Shown one piece after another: positions 1-6,367 of a stretch of 8,488 nt of DNA. The stretch covers positions 1 to 8,488 of the forward strand of contig JAKONF010000083.1 in the NCBI GenBank assembly GCA_022702085.1, written 5' to 3'. Position 1 is the stretch's first letter. Every line of letters starts with the position of its first letter. The position numbers and the translations under genes were made by a program. The stretch comes from Rickettsiaceae bacterium. GTDB taxonomy: Bacteria; Pseudomonadota; Alphaproteobacteria; Rickettsiales; Rickettsiaceae. The notes under the pieces are model-generated. The model saw nothing but the letters and a program-made list of their open reading frames with translations. It searched no databases and was not told where the DNA came from.

Positions 1-552
1 TATACAGCAAAACTTGCTAAGCCATTAAAAACTGAATTTGTTATCAAAGATGGCATAGGTTATGGTATAAGTCATGAATATAAAGACGATAAATTTTCAA
101 TTAAGTCAGCTTTGGGTGGAGAAGAAGGAAAAATTAAAGCAGTTACCAATGTACCTAAAAACACTAAGTTTAAGAATCTACGTACCTATATAGTTGGTTC
201 CGAAATTAACTATGATAAATACGCGATATCAGTATCTTATAGTAACTACATGAAAAGCTTAACTTCCAAGCAAATAGACATATTGGCTACTAAGACTTAT
301 CTATACGCAGTTTCGACTCGATATAAAGCAGATAAATTTGCTACTAGCATAAGTTATTTTTTCGGTGATCATAAGAAAAACAAGATAGATGCAACCACTA
401 TAGCTGCAGAATATAAAATTGTTGAAGGTTTGTTACCTTATATAGAAGTAAGTTATTACGCTGCCAAAGGAAAATACATACAAAATAATGTTATTAAAGT
501 TGATAAATCAAAGGGTAAGGTACTAGCAATAGGTACTAAACTAATCTTCTAA
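1..552 (+). CDS. Outer-membrane porin, C-terminal part (5' end outside window)
   Basis: The frame is open from the first base of the window, so this is the last 183 residues of a longer protein; a TTG at 112 is only an internal codon. What is visible is a series of amphipathic, Tyr-rich segments with alternating polar and hydrophobic residues (GYGISHEY, YAISVSYSNYM, YAVSTRYKADKFATSISYFF, LLPYIEVSYY), separated by Lys/Asp/Asn-rich loops. The last segment ends KLIF with a terminal Phe, the signature recognised by the BAM machinery in outer-membrane beta-barrels. This fits the general porin family (Porin_4 type) of alphaproteobacteria, which forms diffusion channels in the outer membrane. The signal peptide and first strands are not in the window. 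Which porin subfamily, and what it transports, cannot be told. No strong terminator is seen after the stop; the next gene starts 134 nt downstream. Confidence 0.8.
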   Translation, partial: YTAKLAKPLKTEFVIKDGIGYGISHEYKDDKFSIKSALGGEEGKIKAVTNVPKNTKFKNLRTYIVGSEINYDKYAISVSYSNYMKSLTSKQIDILATKTYLYAVSTRYKADKFATSISYFFGDHKKNKIDATTIAAEYKIVEGLLPYIEVSYYAAKGKYIQNNVIKVDKSKGKVLAIGTKLIF

Positions 553-686
553 CTTAATTAAAAAATAACTTATTAGCAAATTATTAATAAACTATGTAAA
601 TTTTGTTAAAAAAGGCTTGCCTTGTAGCTAATAAAATGCGAATATTGCTGACAAAAATAAACATTTGTTAAAATCAGGAGATTATA

Positions 687-1454
687 ATGAGAGCACTTCT
701 TATTGAAGATGATTCTTCTACCGCAAAGTCTATCGAATTAGGTTTATCTGCAGAAGGAATTATTACAGATATTGCTAAAGTTGGTGATGAGGGTATCGAC
801 CTTGCCAATGTATTTGATTATGATATTATTATATTGGATTTGATGCTTCCAGATATCGATGGCTATGAAGTATTATTACGTTTAAGATCTAACAGAATTA
901 AAGTCCCAGTTTTGATTCTATCAGGTCTTTCATCAGCTGATCAAAAAATTAAAGCTCTGGGTTTCGGTGCTGATGACTACCTAACCAAACCTTATAATAG
1001 AGGTGAGTTACTTGCGAGAATTCAAGCAATTGTCCGCCGTTCTAAGGGCCATTCAGAATCAGTTATAAGATTTGATAAAGTAACGCTTAATCTTGATACT
1101 CGAGTTGTAGAAGTAGATGGAAAAAAAGTGCATTTAACTAATAAAGAATACGCAATTTTGGAATTACTAGCTGTACGCAAAGAAAAAATGATTACTAAAG
1201 AAATGTTCTTGAATCATTTGTACAATTCTTCGGATGAACCAGAAATCAAAATCATTGATGTTTTTGTTTGTAAATTACGTAAAAAATTGAGTAAAGCTTC
1301 TGGTGGCACTAATTATATTGAAACTATATGGGGTAGGGGATATAAATTAATTGATAGTATTGCTCCAGACAATGATCGTAATATCAAGGCCAATCAGAAA
1401 GAGAAAGTTATTGATGGTTTTTCTTCAAATAATGACCTCTGTACTATCAAATAA
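687..1454 (+). CDS. ctrA: Cell-cycle response regulator CtrA
   Basis: CtrA is an OmpR-family response regulator that controls the alphaproteobacterial cell cycle, polar development and, in free-living relatives, flagellar genes. The receiver domain (about 1-118) has the acidic pair D8/D9, phospho-acceptor D51 (ILDLMLPD), S79 and K101 (TKP). The winged-helix domain (about 125-222) contains the CtrA-specific stretches [35 protein letters not shown] and [12 protein letters not shown], nearly identical to my recollection of Caulobacter CtrA. The start is the ATG at 687, preceded by AGGAG at 676-680 with 6-nt spacing. At 255 aa it is about 24 residues longer than the 231-aa Caulobacter protein. 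The tail after residue 222 is polar and ends CTIK rather than the Ala-Ala ClpXP degron. It appears to be transcribed alone. I found no TTAA-N7-TTAA autoregulatory site in the 134-nt upstream gap. Identity is very secure. Confidence 0.97.
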   Translation: MRALLIEDDSSTAKSIELGLSAEGIITDIAKVGDEGIDLANVFDYDIIILDLMLPDIDGYEVLLRLRSNRIKVPVLILSGLSSADQKIKALGFGADDYLTKPYNRGELLARIQAIVRRSKGHSESVIRFDKVTLNLDTRVVEVDGKKVHLTNKEYAILELLAVRKEKMITKEMFLNHLYNSSDEPEIKIIDVFVCKLRKKLSKASGGTNYIETIWGRGYKLIDSIAPDNDRNIKANQKEKVIDGFSSNNDLCTIK

Positions 1455-1516
1455 TTAAAGAATAAAAGTTGAATAATATTTACTGAAAAAATAACCTATA
1501 AATTATTTAAGCAATA

Positions 1517-1556
1517 AGAAACTTAAGAAAAATGTAATAATGATTTTTAAGTTTCT
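1517..1556. other. Imperfectly looped inverted repeat downstream of ctrA
   Basis: Two perfect 10-nt arms, AGAAACTTAA (1517-1526) and TTAAGTTTCT (1547-1556), flank a 20-nt loop; three more A-T pairs can form if one G is bulged out. It lies in the 167-nt gap between ctrA and the FNR start. It could be a weak transcription terminator for ctrA or a protein-binding palindrome. No T-run follows the right arm, so an intrinsic terminator is not demonstrated. No clear -35/-10 promoter for the downstream operon could be picked out in the rest of the gap. Confidence 0.4.
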
Positions 1557-1621
1557 CAAATTAATCATAGCATTTCTGTAAACCTACTATCATTTTCTAA
1601 TAAAGATTGCTAATTTTTACA

Positions 1622-2638
1622 ATGCAAACAATATTAAACACAGACATAATCATTATTGGTGCTGGTCCTGCAGGATTATTTGCTATTTTCCAAGCAGGTA
1701 TGCTCGGTATGCGTACACATGTAATAGATTCTTTGGAGATGATTGGCGGACAATGCTCAACTTTGTATCCAGAAAAACCAATTTATGATATACCAGCCTA
1801 TCCGCAAATTTTAGCTCAAAATTTAATAGATAATCTTATGGAGCAAGCAAGACCATTTGCCCCAATTTTTCATTTAAATCAGCAGGTTAATAGACTTGAA
1901 AATTTTGAGGATAGATTTTGCGTTACAACTTCAGCAAATACTAAAATATCAGCTAAAGTTATTATTATTGCTGCTGGTTGTGGGTCATTTGGTCCCAACA
2001 AACCACCACTCAAAAACATAGAGCAATATGAACAAACTTCAGTATTTTATAATGTTAGAAGGCGAGAAGATTTTATTGATAAAAAAATAGTGATTGCAGG
2101 CGGTGGTGATTCTGCGGTTGATTGGGCTATTTCTTTAAGTGAAATAGCAAAAAAAATATATGTTGTCCATCGTAGAGATAAATTTAGAGCTTTACCCGAA
2201 AACGTTAGAAAACTTCATCAATTGAATGAAGAAGGTAAAATTGAATTAGTAATTGGTTATCAACTAGACCAATTAATTGGCAATGATAGTATATTAGACG
2301 CTGTACAGGTAAGAGATTTACATGGTAACACTAAATTACTTGAAGCATCCATTTTGTTACCTTTTTTCGGCTTAACGCAAAATCTAGGTCCTATTGCAGA
2401 TTGGGGCTTAAATTTATCAATGCATCACATTACAACTTCCTTTCCTTACTTTGAAACAAATATAAAAAATATTTATGCAGTGGGTGATATAAGTAGTTAT
2501 CCTGGTAAGTTAAAATTGATATTGTCTGGCTTTGCAGAAGTAGCAAGTGCAATTCATCATGCTTATGCTAGAGTATTTGATGGTAAAGCTTTGCACTTTG
2601 AATATTCTACCTCTAAAGGTACTCCACGGGGGGCTTGA
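1622..2638 (+). CDS. Ferredoxin/flavodoxin--NADP+ reductase, thioredoxin-reductase-like type (FNR2)
   Basis: This FAD enzyme exchanges electrons between NADPH and ferredoxin or flavodoxin in the cytoplasm, feeding iron-sulfur assembly and other reductive steps. The 338 residues from ATG 1622 are the usual family length. The FAD Rossmann motif is GAGPAG (13-18). IGGQC and [14 protein letters not shown] (41-61) are typical of this subfamily. The NADPH-binding motif is [10 protein letters not shown] (160-169) with the 2'-phosphate-binding HRRDKFR (183-189), and AVGDI (286-290) is the second FAD contact. The redox CxxC of true thioredoxin reductase (TrxB) is missing, which points to FNR. An in-frame TTG at 1607 would add five residues (MLIFT), but family members start close to the GAGPAG motif, so ATG is preferred; neither start has a good Shine-Dalgarno. 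It is first in a tight run with folD, cysQ and a kinase. Its stop lies three bases before the folD start. Confidence 0.9.
   Translation: MQTILNTDIIIIGAGPAGLFAIFQAGMLGMRTHVIDSLEMIGGQCSTLYPEKPIYDIPAYPQILAQNLIDNLMEQARPFAPIFHLNQQVNRLENFEDRFCVTTSANTKISAKVIIIAAGCGSFGPNKPPLKNIEQYEQTSVFYNVRRREDFIDKKIVIAGGGDSAVDWAISLSEIAKKIYVVHRRDKFRALPENVRKLHQLNEEGKIELVIGYQLDQLIGNDSILDAVQVRDLHGNTKLLEASILLPFFGLTQNLGPIADWGLNLSMHHITTSFPYFETNIKNIYAVGDISSYPGKLKLILSGFAEVASAIHHAYARVFDGKALHFEYSTSKGTPRGA
2628..2633 (+). promoter_or_regulatory. Probable G-tract ribosome binding site of folD
   Basis: A run of six G lies inside the last codons of the FNR gene, 8 nt upstream of the TTG start of folD. It could pair with the anti-Shine-Dalgarno core CCUCC using one G-U wobble. 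It is conspicuous in a very AT-rich window and supports TTG 2642 as the real folD start. A role in initiation is inferred from position only. Confidence 0.45.
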
Positions 2639-2641
2639 ATT

Positions 2642-3535
2642 TTGAATTCTAAAACAACTAAAGCTGATATAATAGATGGCAGTAAACTAGCAAAGAAATT
2701 GCAGAACTTGCTTGAGGAAAAAATATTTTATTTAACCAATAAATTAAAGATAATTCCTACCTTAGCGATTATTCAAATAGGTGATAATCACGCTAGTAAT
2801 ACTTATATAAATAATAAACAAAAAGCTGCAAAAGCAATTGGCATCGAAACCATCATTATCAAATTACCTCAAGAAATTTCTACAGAAATATTAATCAAAA
2901 TAATTACTGAGCAGAACAATAACCATTTAGTTTCAGGAATAATAGTTCAATTGCCACTACCTATGCATATTGAAAGGCATTTAATATTAGCTGCCATTGA
3001 TCCTCAAAAAGATGTAGATGGCTTTCATCCGCTAAATGTTGGTTATCTTCATATTGGTATAAGACAAGGATTTATCCCTTGCACAGCTCTGGGCATAGTT
3101 GAACTGATAAAATCGTGTGATGAACCTATAAGTGGCAAGCATGTAGTAATTATTGGTAGGTCCAATATTGTCAGTAAACCTTTAATGGCCTTGCTACTTT
3201 CGCACGATGCTACGGTGACAATTTGTCATTCTAAAACATTAGAATTAGCTAGTATAACTACTAAAGCCGACATAGTTGTAGCAGCTGTTGGCTCACCCAA
3301 GAAATTCAATTCGCAATATTTTAAAAAAAATTCTATAGTGATTGATGTTGGTATAAATCGATTAGGTGAAGAATTAAAAATCATTGGTGATGTAGATTTT
3401 GATGACGTAAGTAATCACGTTAAATATATCTCGCCAGTACCAGGTGGGGTAGGTCCAATGACAATATATTTTCTACTACACAACGTGGTAAAGGCCGCTT
3501 GCCTGCAACATAAAGTTATTGAATTTGATGATTAA
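2642..3535 (+). CDS. folD: Bifunctional methylenetetrahydrofolate dehydrogenase/cyclohydrolase FolD
   Basis: FolD interconverts 5,10-methylene-, methenyl- and 10-formyl-tetrahydrofolate with NADP+, supplying formyl groups for initiator Met-tRNA and any purine synthesis. Motifs appear in family order: YINNK (55-59, catalytic K59), GIIVQLPLP (99-107, Q103), DVDGFHP (124-130, D126), PCTALGI (146-152), the nucleotide-binding GRSNIVSKP (172-180) and the C-terminal signature SPVPGGVGPMT (264-274). The length of 297 aa is normal. The start is a TTG: the in-frame TGA of the FNR gene ends at 2638, leaving only ATT 2639 or TTG 2642 before the conserved IDG segment. A six-G tract 8 nt upstream may act as ribosome binding site. 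The gene shares its frame with the FNR gene and overlaps the downstream phosphatase by 8 nt, so translational coupling is likely. All catalytic residues are present; function is secure. Confidence 0.95.
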   Translation: MNSKTTKADIIDGSKLAKKLQNLLEEKIFYLTNKLKIIPTLAIIQIGDNHASNTYINNKQKAAKAIGIETIIIKLPQEISTEILIKIITEQNNNHLVSGIIVQLPLPMHIERHLILAAIDPQKDVDGFHPLNVGYLHIGIRQGFIPCTALGIVELIKSCDEPISGKHVVIIGRSNIVSKPLMALLLSHDATVTICHSKTLELASITTKADIVVAAVGSPKKFNSQYFKKNSIVIDVGINRLGEELKIIGDVDFDDVSNHVKYISPVPGGVGPMTIYFLLHNVVKAACLQHKVIEFDD

Positions 3536-4307
3536 TCTAATAAACTCAGTTAAAAAATTAATCATGCAAGCAGGAGAAATTGCTCTTGCTAAAAAAAGAT
3601 TAGGATTAAAAATCGATAAAAAGATTGATCAAAGCGTTGTAACTGATGCCGATATTGAAATTAGCGATTTGATATTCACAACATTATCTGAGCTTTATCC
3701 ATTATTGCCTATAATTTGCGAGGAACGTCCGCTATATAAACTAAATACTAATAACTTTTGGCTCATCGATCCAATAGATGGTACTCGTAGTTACAGTAAA
3801 AATAAAGAAAGCTATACGATAAATATTTGCTTAATTGAAAATAGCTCTCCTAAACTTGGTTTTATTTACCAACCAGAATTAGCTAAATTATATTATACTG
3901 ATCATCAAGGAAATTTGGCTGTTGAACAGCAAGGATCAATAATAACATCACTAAATCCAGTTAGATCAAATATGATTGCCGCCGTTAGCTCAAAAAACCT
4001 TAATTCAATGACCAAAAACTTTCTTGAAGTTAATCATATTCATGAAATAACTTCAATGGCAAGTTCGATTAAATTTTGTTTAGTGGCAGATGGCACTGTA
4101 GATGTTTACCCAAGATTTGATGAAATCATGGAATGGGACGTTGGTGCTGGACACGCGTTAATAAAAGCAATTGGCGGCGAGGTTGTTGATCTAGATAATA
4201 AACCATTAACTTATAATAAACCCTTCTTCAAACATCCTAAATTCATTGCCTATGGCAAAAAATGGCTAGAAACTGCAAATAAAAAAGCCGCAAATGAATG
4301 TATTTGA
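3528..4307 (+). CDS. cysQ: Inositol-monophosphatase-superfamily enzyme, 3'(2'),5'-bisphosphate nucleotidase CysQ type
   Basis: CysQ removes the 3'-phosphate from 3',5'-adenosine bisphosphate (PAP), giving AMP. PAP is released both in sulfate assimilation and when AcpS loads acyl carrier protein. Superfamily metal-binding motifs are clear: VVTDAD (37-42), CEE (64-66), WLIDPIDGT (78-86) with D81 and D84, and EWDVGAGHALI (202-212) with D204. The C-terminal segment GGEVVDLDNKPLTYNKP is typical of CysQ proteins. From ATG 3528 it is 259 aa, a normal length. A TTG at 3519 would add three residues, but neither start has a good ribosome binding site and ATG is favoured. It overlaps folD by 8 nt and the following kinase by 14 nt, so all are probably co-translated. 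The superfamily is certain. CysQ rather than SuhB or another subfamily is judged from the overall motif spacing and tail. Confidence 0.85.
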   Translation: MINLINSVKKLIMQAGEIALAKKRLGLKIDKKIDQSVVTDADIEISDLIFTTLSELYPLLPIICEERPLYKLNTNNFWLIDPIDGTRSYSKNKESYTINICLIENSSPKLGFIYQPELAKLYYTDHQGNLAVEQQGSIITSLNPVRSNMIAAVSSKNLNSMTKNFLEVNHIHEITSMASSIKFCLVADGTVDVYPRFDEIMEWDVGAGHALIKAIGGEVVDLDNKPLTYNKPFFKHPKFIAYGKKWLETANKKAANECI

Positions 4308-5202
4308 GCAATATATTATCAATAATCACGGTCAAGAAGGAAAAAAATGGCTAGAAAATATGCCAAACTTAGTAGCGCAATATGAAGTCAAATATGGATT
4401 GTCTAATTTAACACCAGTAAATAATTTAAGCATTAATTATGTTTTAACTGGCTGGCAACAGGATTTGCCAATAATTTTGAAGATGAGTCTGGATTTTTCA
4501 GCTTTGAAACAAGAAGCTGAAGCGTTAGAAGCTTTAAAGCATGCTAATGTTCCTAAACTAATCAATTATGATGACGGGTTGTTACTGATGACTAGAATAA
4601 TTCCTGGCATTACCCTAAAAGAATACATTAATTCAAAATCGCAAAAAATTAAGGATTCAAACAAGCGAATTGCAATATCTTGTCAGATCATCAAATCAAT
4701 ACAGCAAAAATTTATAGCTAAAGTTCATAATTTTCCCCATATTGAAGATCAGTTACGTATTTTGGATCAAAATATAGCAAGCCTACCAAATTCGTATTTA
4801 ATAAAAGCCAGAGAATTGAGAGATAAATTGTTAAAATCAGCAAAAGATAAACAAATTTCTCAAATTTTATTACATGGCGATCTTCATTATGAGAACATAA
4901 TTCTTCATTATGAGAATATAATTTTAGCTGTAGATGACGATAATGAACAAGAAAAATGGCTAGCTATTGATCCAAAAGGAGTGATTGGGTACCCTATCAA
5001 TGAAGTTTGGGCAACTATAATAAATATAGAGCATGATTCACAATATATAGCTGAATATTTTAATTTCGATCTCATGGAAGTTAGAGAATGGTACTTTGTT
5101 CATTTGATGCTAGTTGCTTGTTGGGTGGTAGAAGATAAAGGTAATCCGCAACATTTTTTGAAATATGCTGCGGAAGCTTTAAAATTGATATCAGATAAAT
5201 AG
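4294..5202 (+). CDS. APH(6)/StrB-like aminoglycoside or hydroxyurea-type phosphotransferase
   Basis: The protein (302 aa) resembles the streptomycin 6-kinase family (APH_6_hur), ATP-dependent kinases of small molecules. Visible elements are a probable ATP-binding lysine in ILKMS (K63), a helix glutamate in LKQEAEAL (E74), hinge-like LLLMTRIIPG (96-105), the catalytic loop LLHGDLHYEN (192-201; D196, N201) and WLAIDPKGVIGYP (222-234), whose D226 is the second metal ligand and whose IDP-G pattern is diagnostic for the StrB group. Residues 197-203 are immediately repeated at 204-210 because of a 21-bp tandem duplication, lengthening the loop between the catalytic Asn and D226. The reading frame stays intact, so the gene may still work. 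It starts at ATG 4294 inside the end of cysQ and closes the operon. A chromosomal housekeeping setting argues against a recently gained drug-resistance gene; the natural substrate is unknown. Confidence 0.75.
   Translation: MNVFEQYIINNHGQEGKKWLENMPNLVAQYEVKYGLSNLTPVNNLSINYVLTGWQQDLPIILKMSLDFSALKQEAEALEALKHANVPKLINYDDGLLLMTRIIPGITLKEYINSKSQKIKDSNKRIAISCQIIKSIQQKFIAKVHNFPHIEDQLRILDQNIASLPNSYLIKARELRDKLLKSAKDKQISQILLHGDLHYENIILHYENIILAVDDDNEQEKWLAIDPKGVIGYPINEVWATIINIEHDSQYIAEYFNFDLMEVREWYFVHLMLVACWVVEDKGNPQHFLKYAAEALKLISDK
4882..4923 (+). repeat. 21-bp in-frame tandem duplication in the kinase gene
   Basis: Units 4882-4902 and 4903-4923 are identical at 20 of 21 positions. They differ only at 4896 (C) versus 4917 (T), a synonymous AAC/AAT change in an Asn codon. 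Each unit encodes LHYENII. The near-identity suggests a recent slippage or unequal-recombination event. Confidence 0.97.
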
Positions 5203-5218
5203 CTAGAATGACTATTTA
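5196..5218. terminator. Possible bidirectional hairpin at convergent gene ends
   Basis: TAAATAG (5196-5202) and CTATTTA (5212-5218) form a perfect 7-bp inverted repeat with a 9-nt loop. Each arm contains the TAG stop codon of one of the two converging genes (kinase on +, RipA-like on -). The stem is mostly A-T and no clear T-run follows on either side, so termination is a positional inference only. Confidence 0.35.
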
Positions 5219-5682
5219 ACAATAATCCACATCAATGAGTAAATAATTGTTGAGGTGAAGATAGCGATAAATATATATGGAATAGTCATTTGATATTTAG
5301 TGATTCTGCTTGGAGCATTTTGCTCAGTTAATTCATCAGACAATTTTTTCATGAAAAATTTATGATTTTTTTCCTCTAAATCAAAAATTATGCGATCTAA
5401 AGATTGTAGAGTTATTAAAGTACGCCGCAAATTTTGTATCCAAGCAATAGTTAAAAATAAGCCAATAATGGATATACCTGATAGAGATAACCGGAGTACA
5501 TAGCTGCCATAAGAGGCTGGTAAGTTTTCAGTAGCTTGCTGAACAAAAGGAATAACAGCGATAATAGCAGCAAAAAGTGCGGTATAGTAACTATTTACGC
5601 CATCCCTTTTATCTTCTTGATGTTGCTTACTGGCTAATGCTAATTCATATATTTTAGTTTCTGACAAAAACTCTTCTTCCAT
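5212..5682 (-). CDS. Small three-helix membrane protein, RipA-family-like
   Basis: This is a 156-aa protein with three predicted hydrophobic helices at about 30-50, 62-83 and 131-154, and a charged cytoplasmic-looking segment (84-128) between the last two. Its pattern recalls the RipA family of octameric inner-membrane proteins: an N-terminal helix YELALASKQHQEDKRDGVNS leading into TM1, then AWIQNLRRTLITLQSLDRII right after TM2, followed by acidic DLEEK. In Francisella tularensis RipA is needed for growth inside host cells; whether this protein plays such a role is unknown. The ATG at 5682 is preceded by AAGGA (5692-5696) at 9-nt spacing, a good ribosome binding site. It is not packed against ccmE (over 200 nt away) and may have its own promoter, though none is clear. 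It converges on the kinase with a 9-nt gap. Membrane topology is solid; the family call is from memory of the pattern. Confidence 0.55.
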   Translation of the reverse strand: MEEEFLSETKIYELALASKQHQEDKRDGVNSYYTALFAAIIAVIPFVQQATENLPASYGSYVLRLSLSGISIIGLFLTIAWIQNLRRTLITLQSLDRIIFDLEEKNHKFFMKKLSDELTEQNAPSRITKYQMTIPYIFIAIFTSTIIYSLMWIIVK

Positions 5683-5761
5683 ATTTTGATATCCTTATAA
5701 ATTATCTTTCTTCTAATATTAATTTTTCATATTCATTGTGATCAGTTTAATATTGATCGTT

Positions 5762-5884
5762 CTAAACTTTTAGCCAGTAATAGATAAACGTAAATATCAA
5801 GGAAATAGTATTGTATATAATATTTGTTTCGTTATCTAATTCTTTTAACGCTTTAGTTAAATTATTAAGTTCATTAAATAGCAA
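5762..5884 (-). CDS. Possible 40-aa membrane-anchored small protein downstream of ccmE
   Basis: An ORF begins with TTG at 5884, two codons after the ccmE stop and in the same frame, and runs to TAG at 5762-5764. It encodes a charged, helix-prone first half (NELNNLTKALKELDNE) and a hydrophobic second half (IIYNTISLIFTFIYYWL) ending KV. The composition resembles a tail-anchored membrane peptide more than random AT-rich DNA. There is no ATG start and no evident ribosome binding site; translation would rely on reinitiation after ccmE or stop readthrough. CcmE itself ends normally, so this is not a piece of CcmE. It may equally be a relic or chance ORF. The rest of the gap up to the RipA-like gene (5697-5761) holds only a short GATCA/TGATC inverted repeat. 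Confidence 0.3.
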   Translation of the reverse strand: MLFNELNNLTKALKELDNETNIIYNTISLIFTFIYYWLKV

Positions 5885-5887
5885 ACA

Positions 5888-6277
5888 TCACTTTGTTATA
5901 TCAGGCGGCCGATAATTCTCGTCATGCTTCACAAGTAGTTCACGTGCAATGAAAGATTTATTTTGCACTATACCTATTGCTATAATGCCTTGTTTTTCTC
6001 TGAATAGAGCAGGCAAAATGCCTTGGTATAATACTTCAATTTCATTTTTATCATCTATCATTTTAAAACTAACGGTCTTGATATCTATTTTTTTTATTGA
6101 TTTTACAATTCCACCAAGCCGCAGTTCCTTGCCTGTTGACATATTTATAATTTGCGTAGGTGTTACAAAAAAGGTGATGTTACTCTCCAAATTATAGAGT
6201 ATAATAGCCACTCCTAAAGTAGCAGATACAATACACAACAAAATTATAAAGAGCCTATTTTTTGTCTTCTTTTGCAT
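5888..6277 (-). CDS. ccmE: Cytochrome c maturation heme chaperone CcmE
   Basis: CcmE is a membrane-anchored periplasmic heme chaperone of system I cytochrome c biogenesis: it takes heme covalently from the CcmABCD exporter and passes it to the CcmFH ligase. The 129-aa protein has a single N-terminal anchor (about 9-28), the conserved [13 protein letters not shown] segment (28-40), an OB-fold body with [10 protein letters not shown] (49-58), [13 protein letters not shown] (82-94) and GIIAIG (97-102), and the heme-binding motif KHDENYRPP (117-125) with H118 forming the covalent heme bond and Y122 the axial ligand. The length is normal. The ATG at 6277 has no clear Shine-Dalgarno and lies inside the end of ccmD (23-nt overlap), suggesting coupled translation. 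It belongs to the minus-strand run that begins with flagellar genes. Other ccm genes are not in the window. Confidence 0.96.
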   Translation of the reverse strand: MQKKTKNRLFIILLCIVSATLGVAIILYNLESNITFFVTPTQIINMSTGKELRLGGIVKSIKKIDIKTVSFKMIDDKNEIEVLYQGILPALFREKQGIIAIGIVQNKSFIARELLVKHDENYRPPDITK

Positions 6278-6365
6278 TTAAAGATTTATAAAGTTGATAA
6301 TTAATTATAAAAACAATTATCAACAACATCACTGTTGCGAAATATGAAGCAGCAACATATTGCAT
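6255..6365 (-). CDS. ccmD: Heme exporter accessory protein CcmD
   Basis: CcmD is a tiny inner-membrane protein that helps release holo-CcmE from the CcmABC complex. The 36-aa ORF from ATG 6365 to TAG 6255-6257 starts [15 protein letters not shown], has one membrane helix (about 8-22) and ends in a charged tail ([11 protein letters not shown]). An aromatic-rich start reading Y-x-x-x-S-Y, one helix, then a basic cytoplasmic tail is the usual CcmD layout. It sits directly before ccmE, overlapping it by 23 nt, as in many ccm operons. GGAAA at 6372-6376 (6-nt spacing) is a plausible ribosome binding site, and the start is only 2 nt after the stop of the MotE-like gene. Sequence conservation in this family is poor, so the call rests on size, topology and position. 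Confidence 0.82.
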   Translation of the reverse strand: MQYVAASYFATVMLLIIVFIINYQLYKSLNAKEDKK

Positions 6366-6367
6366 GA

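Noticed and set aside
112..114. TTG as the start of a small 146-aa protein
   Set aside because: The same frame is open back to base 1 and continues the beta-strand pattern, so it is an internal codon of a porin.
570..590. TTATTA/TAATAA hairpin after the porin
   Set aside because: It is a purely A-T six-pair stem with a nine-base loop, likely by chance at this composition.
612..623. AAGGC-TT-GCCTT inverted repeat as terminator of the porin or operator of ctrA
   Set aside because: The loop is too tight for the full stem and no T-run follows; a four-pair stem is expected by chance.
1622..2638. Thioredoxin reductase (TrxB)
   Set aside because: The fold is similar but the active-site CxxC is absent and subfamily motifs match FNR.
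4294..5202. Horizontally acquired antibiotic-resistance cassette
   Set aside because: No integrase, insertion sequence or inverted repeats flank it, its composition matches neighbours and it is translationally coupled to cysQ.
5845..5860. TTAA-N8-TTAA as a CtrA-binding box
   Set aside because: The spacing is 8 rather than 7, it sits just downstream of the ccmE stop, and TTAA is very common in this AT-rich DNA. No TTAA-N7-TTAA was found upstream of ctrA or of the FNR gene either.
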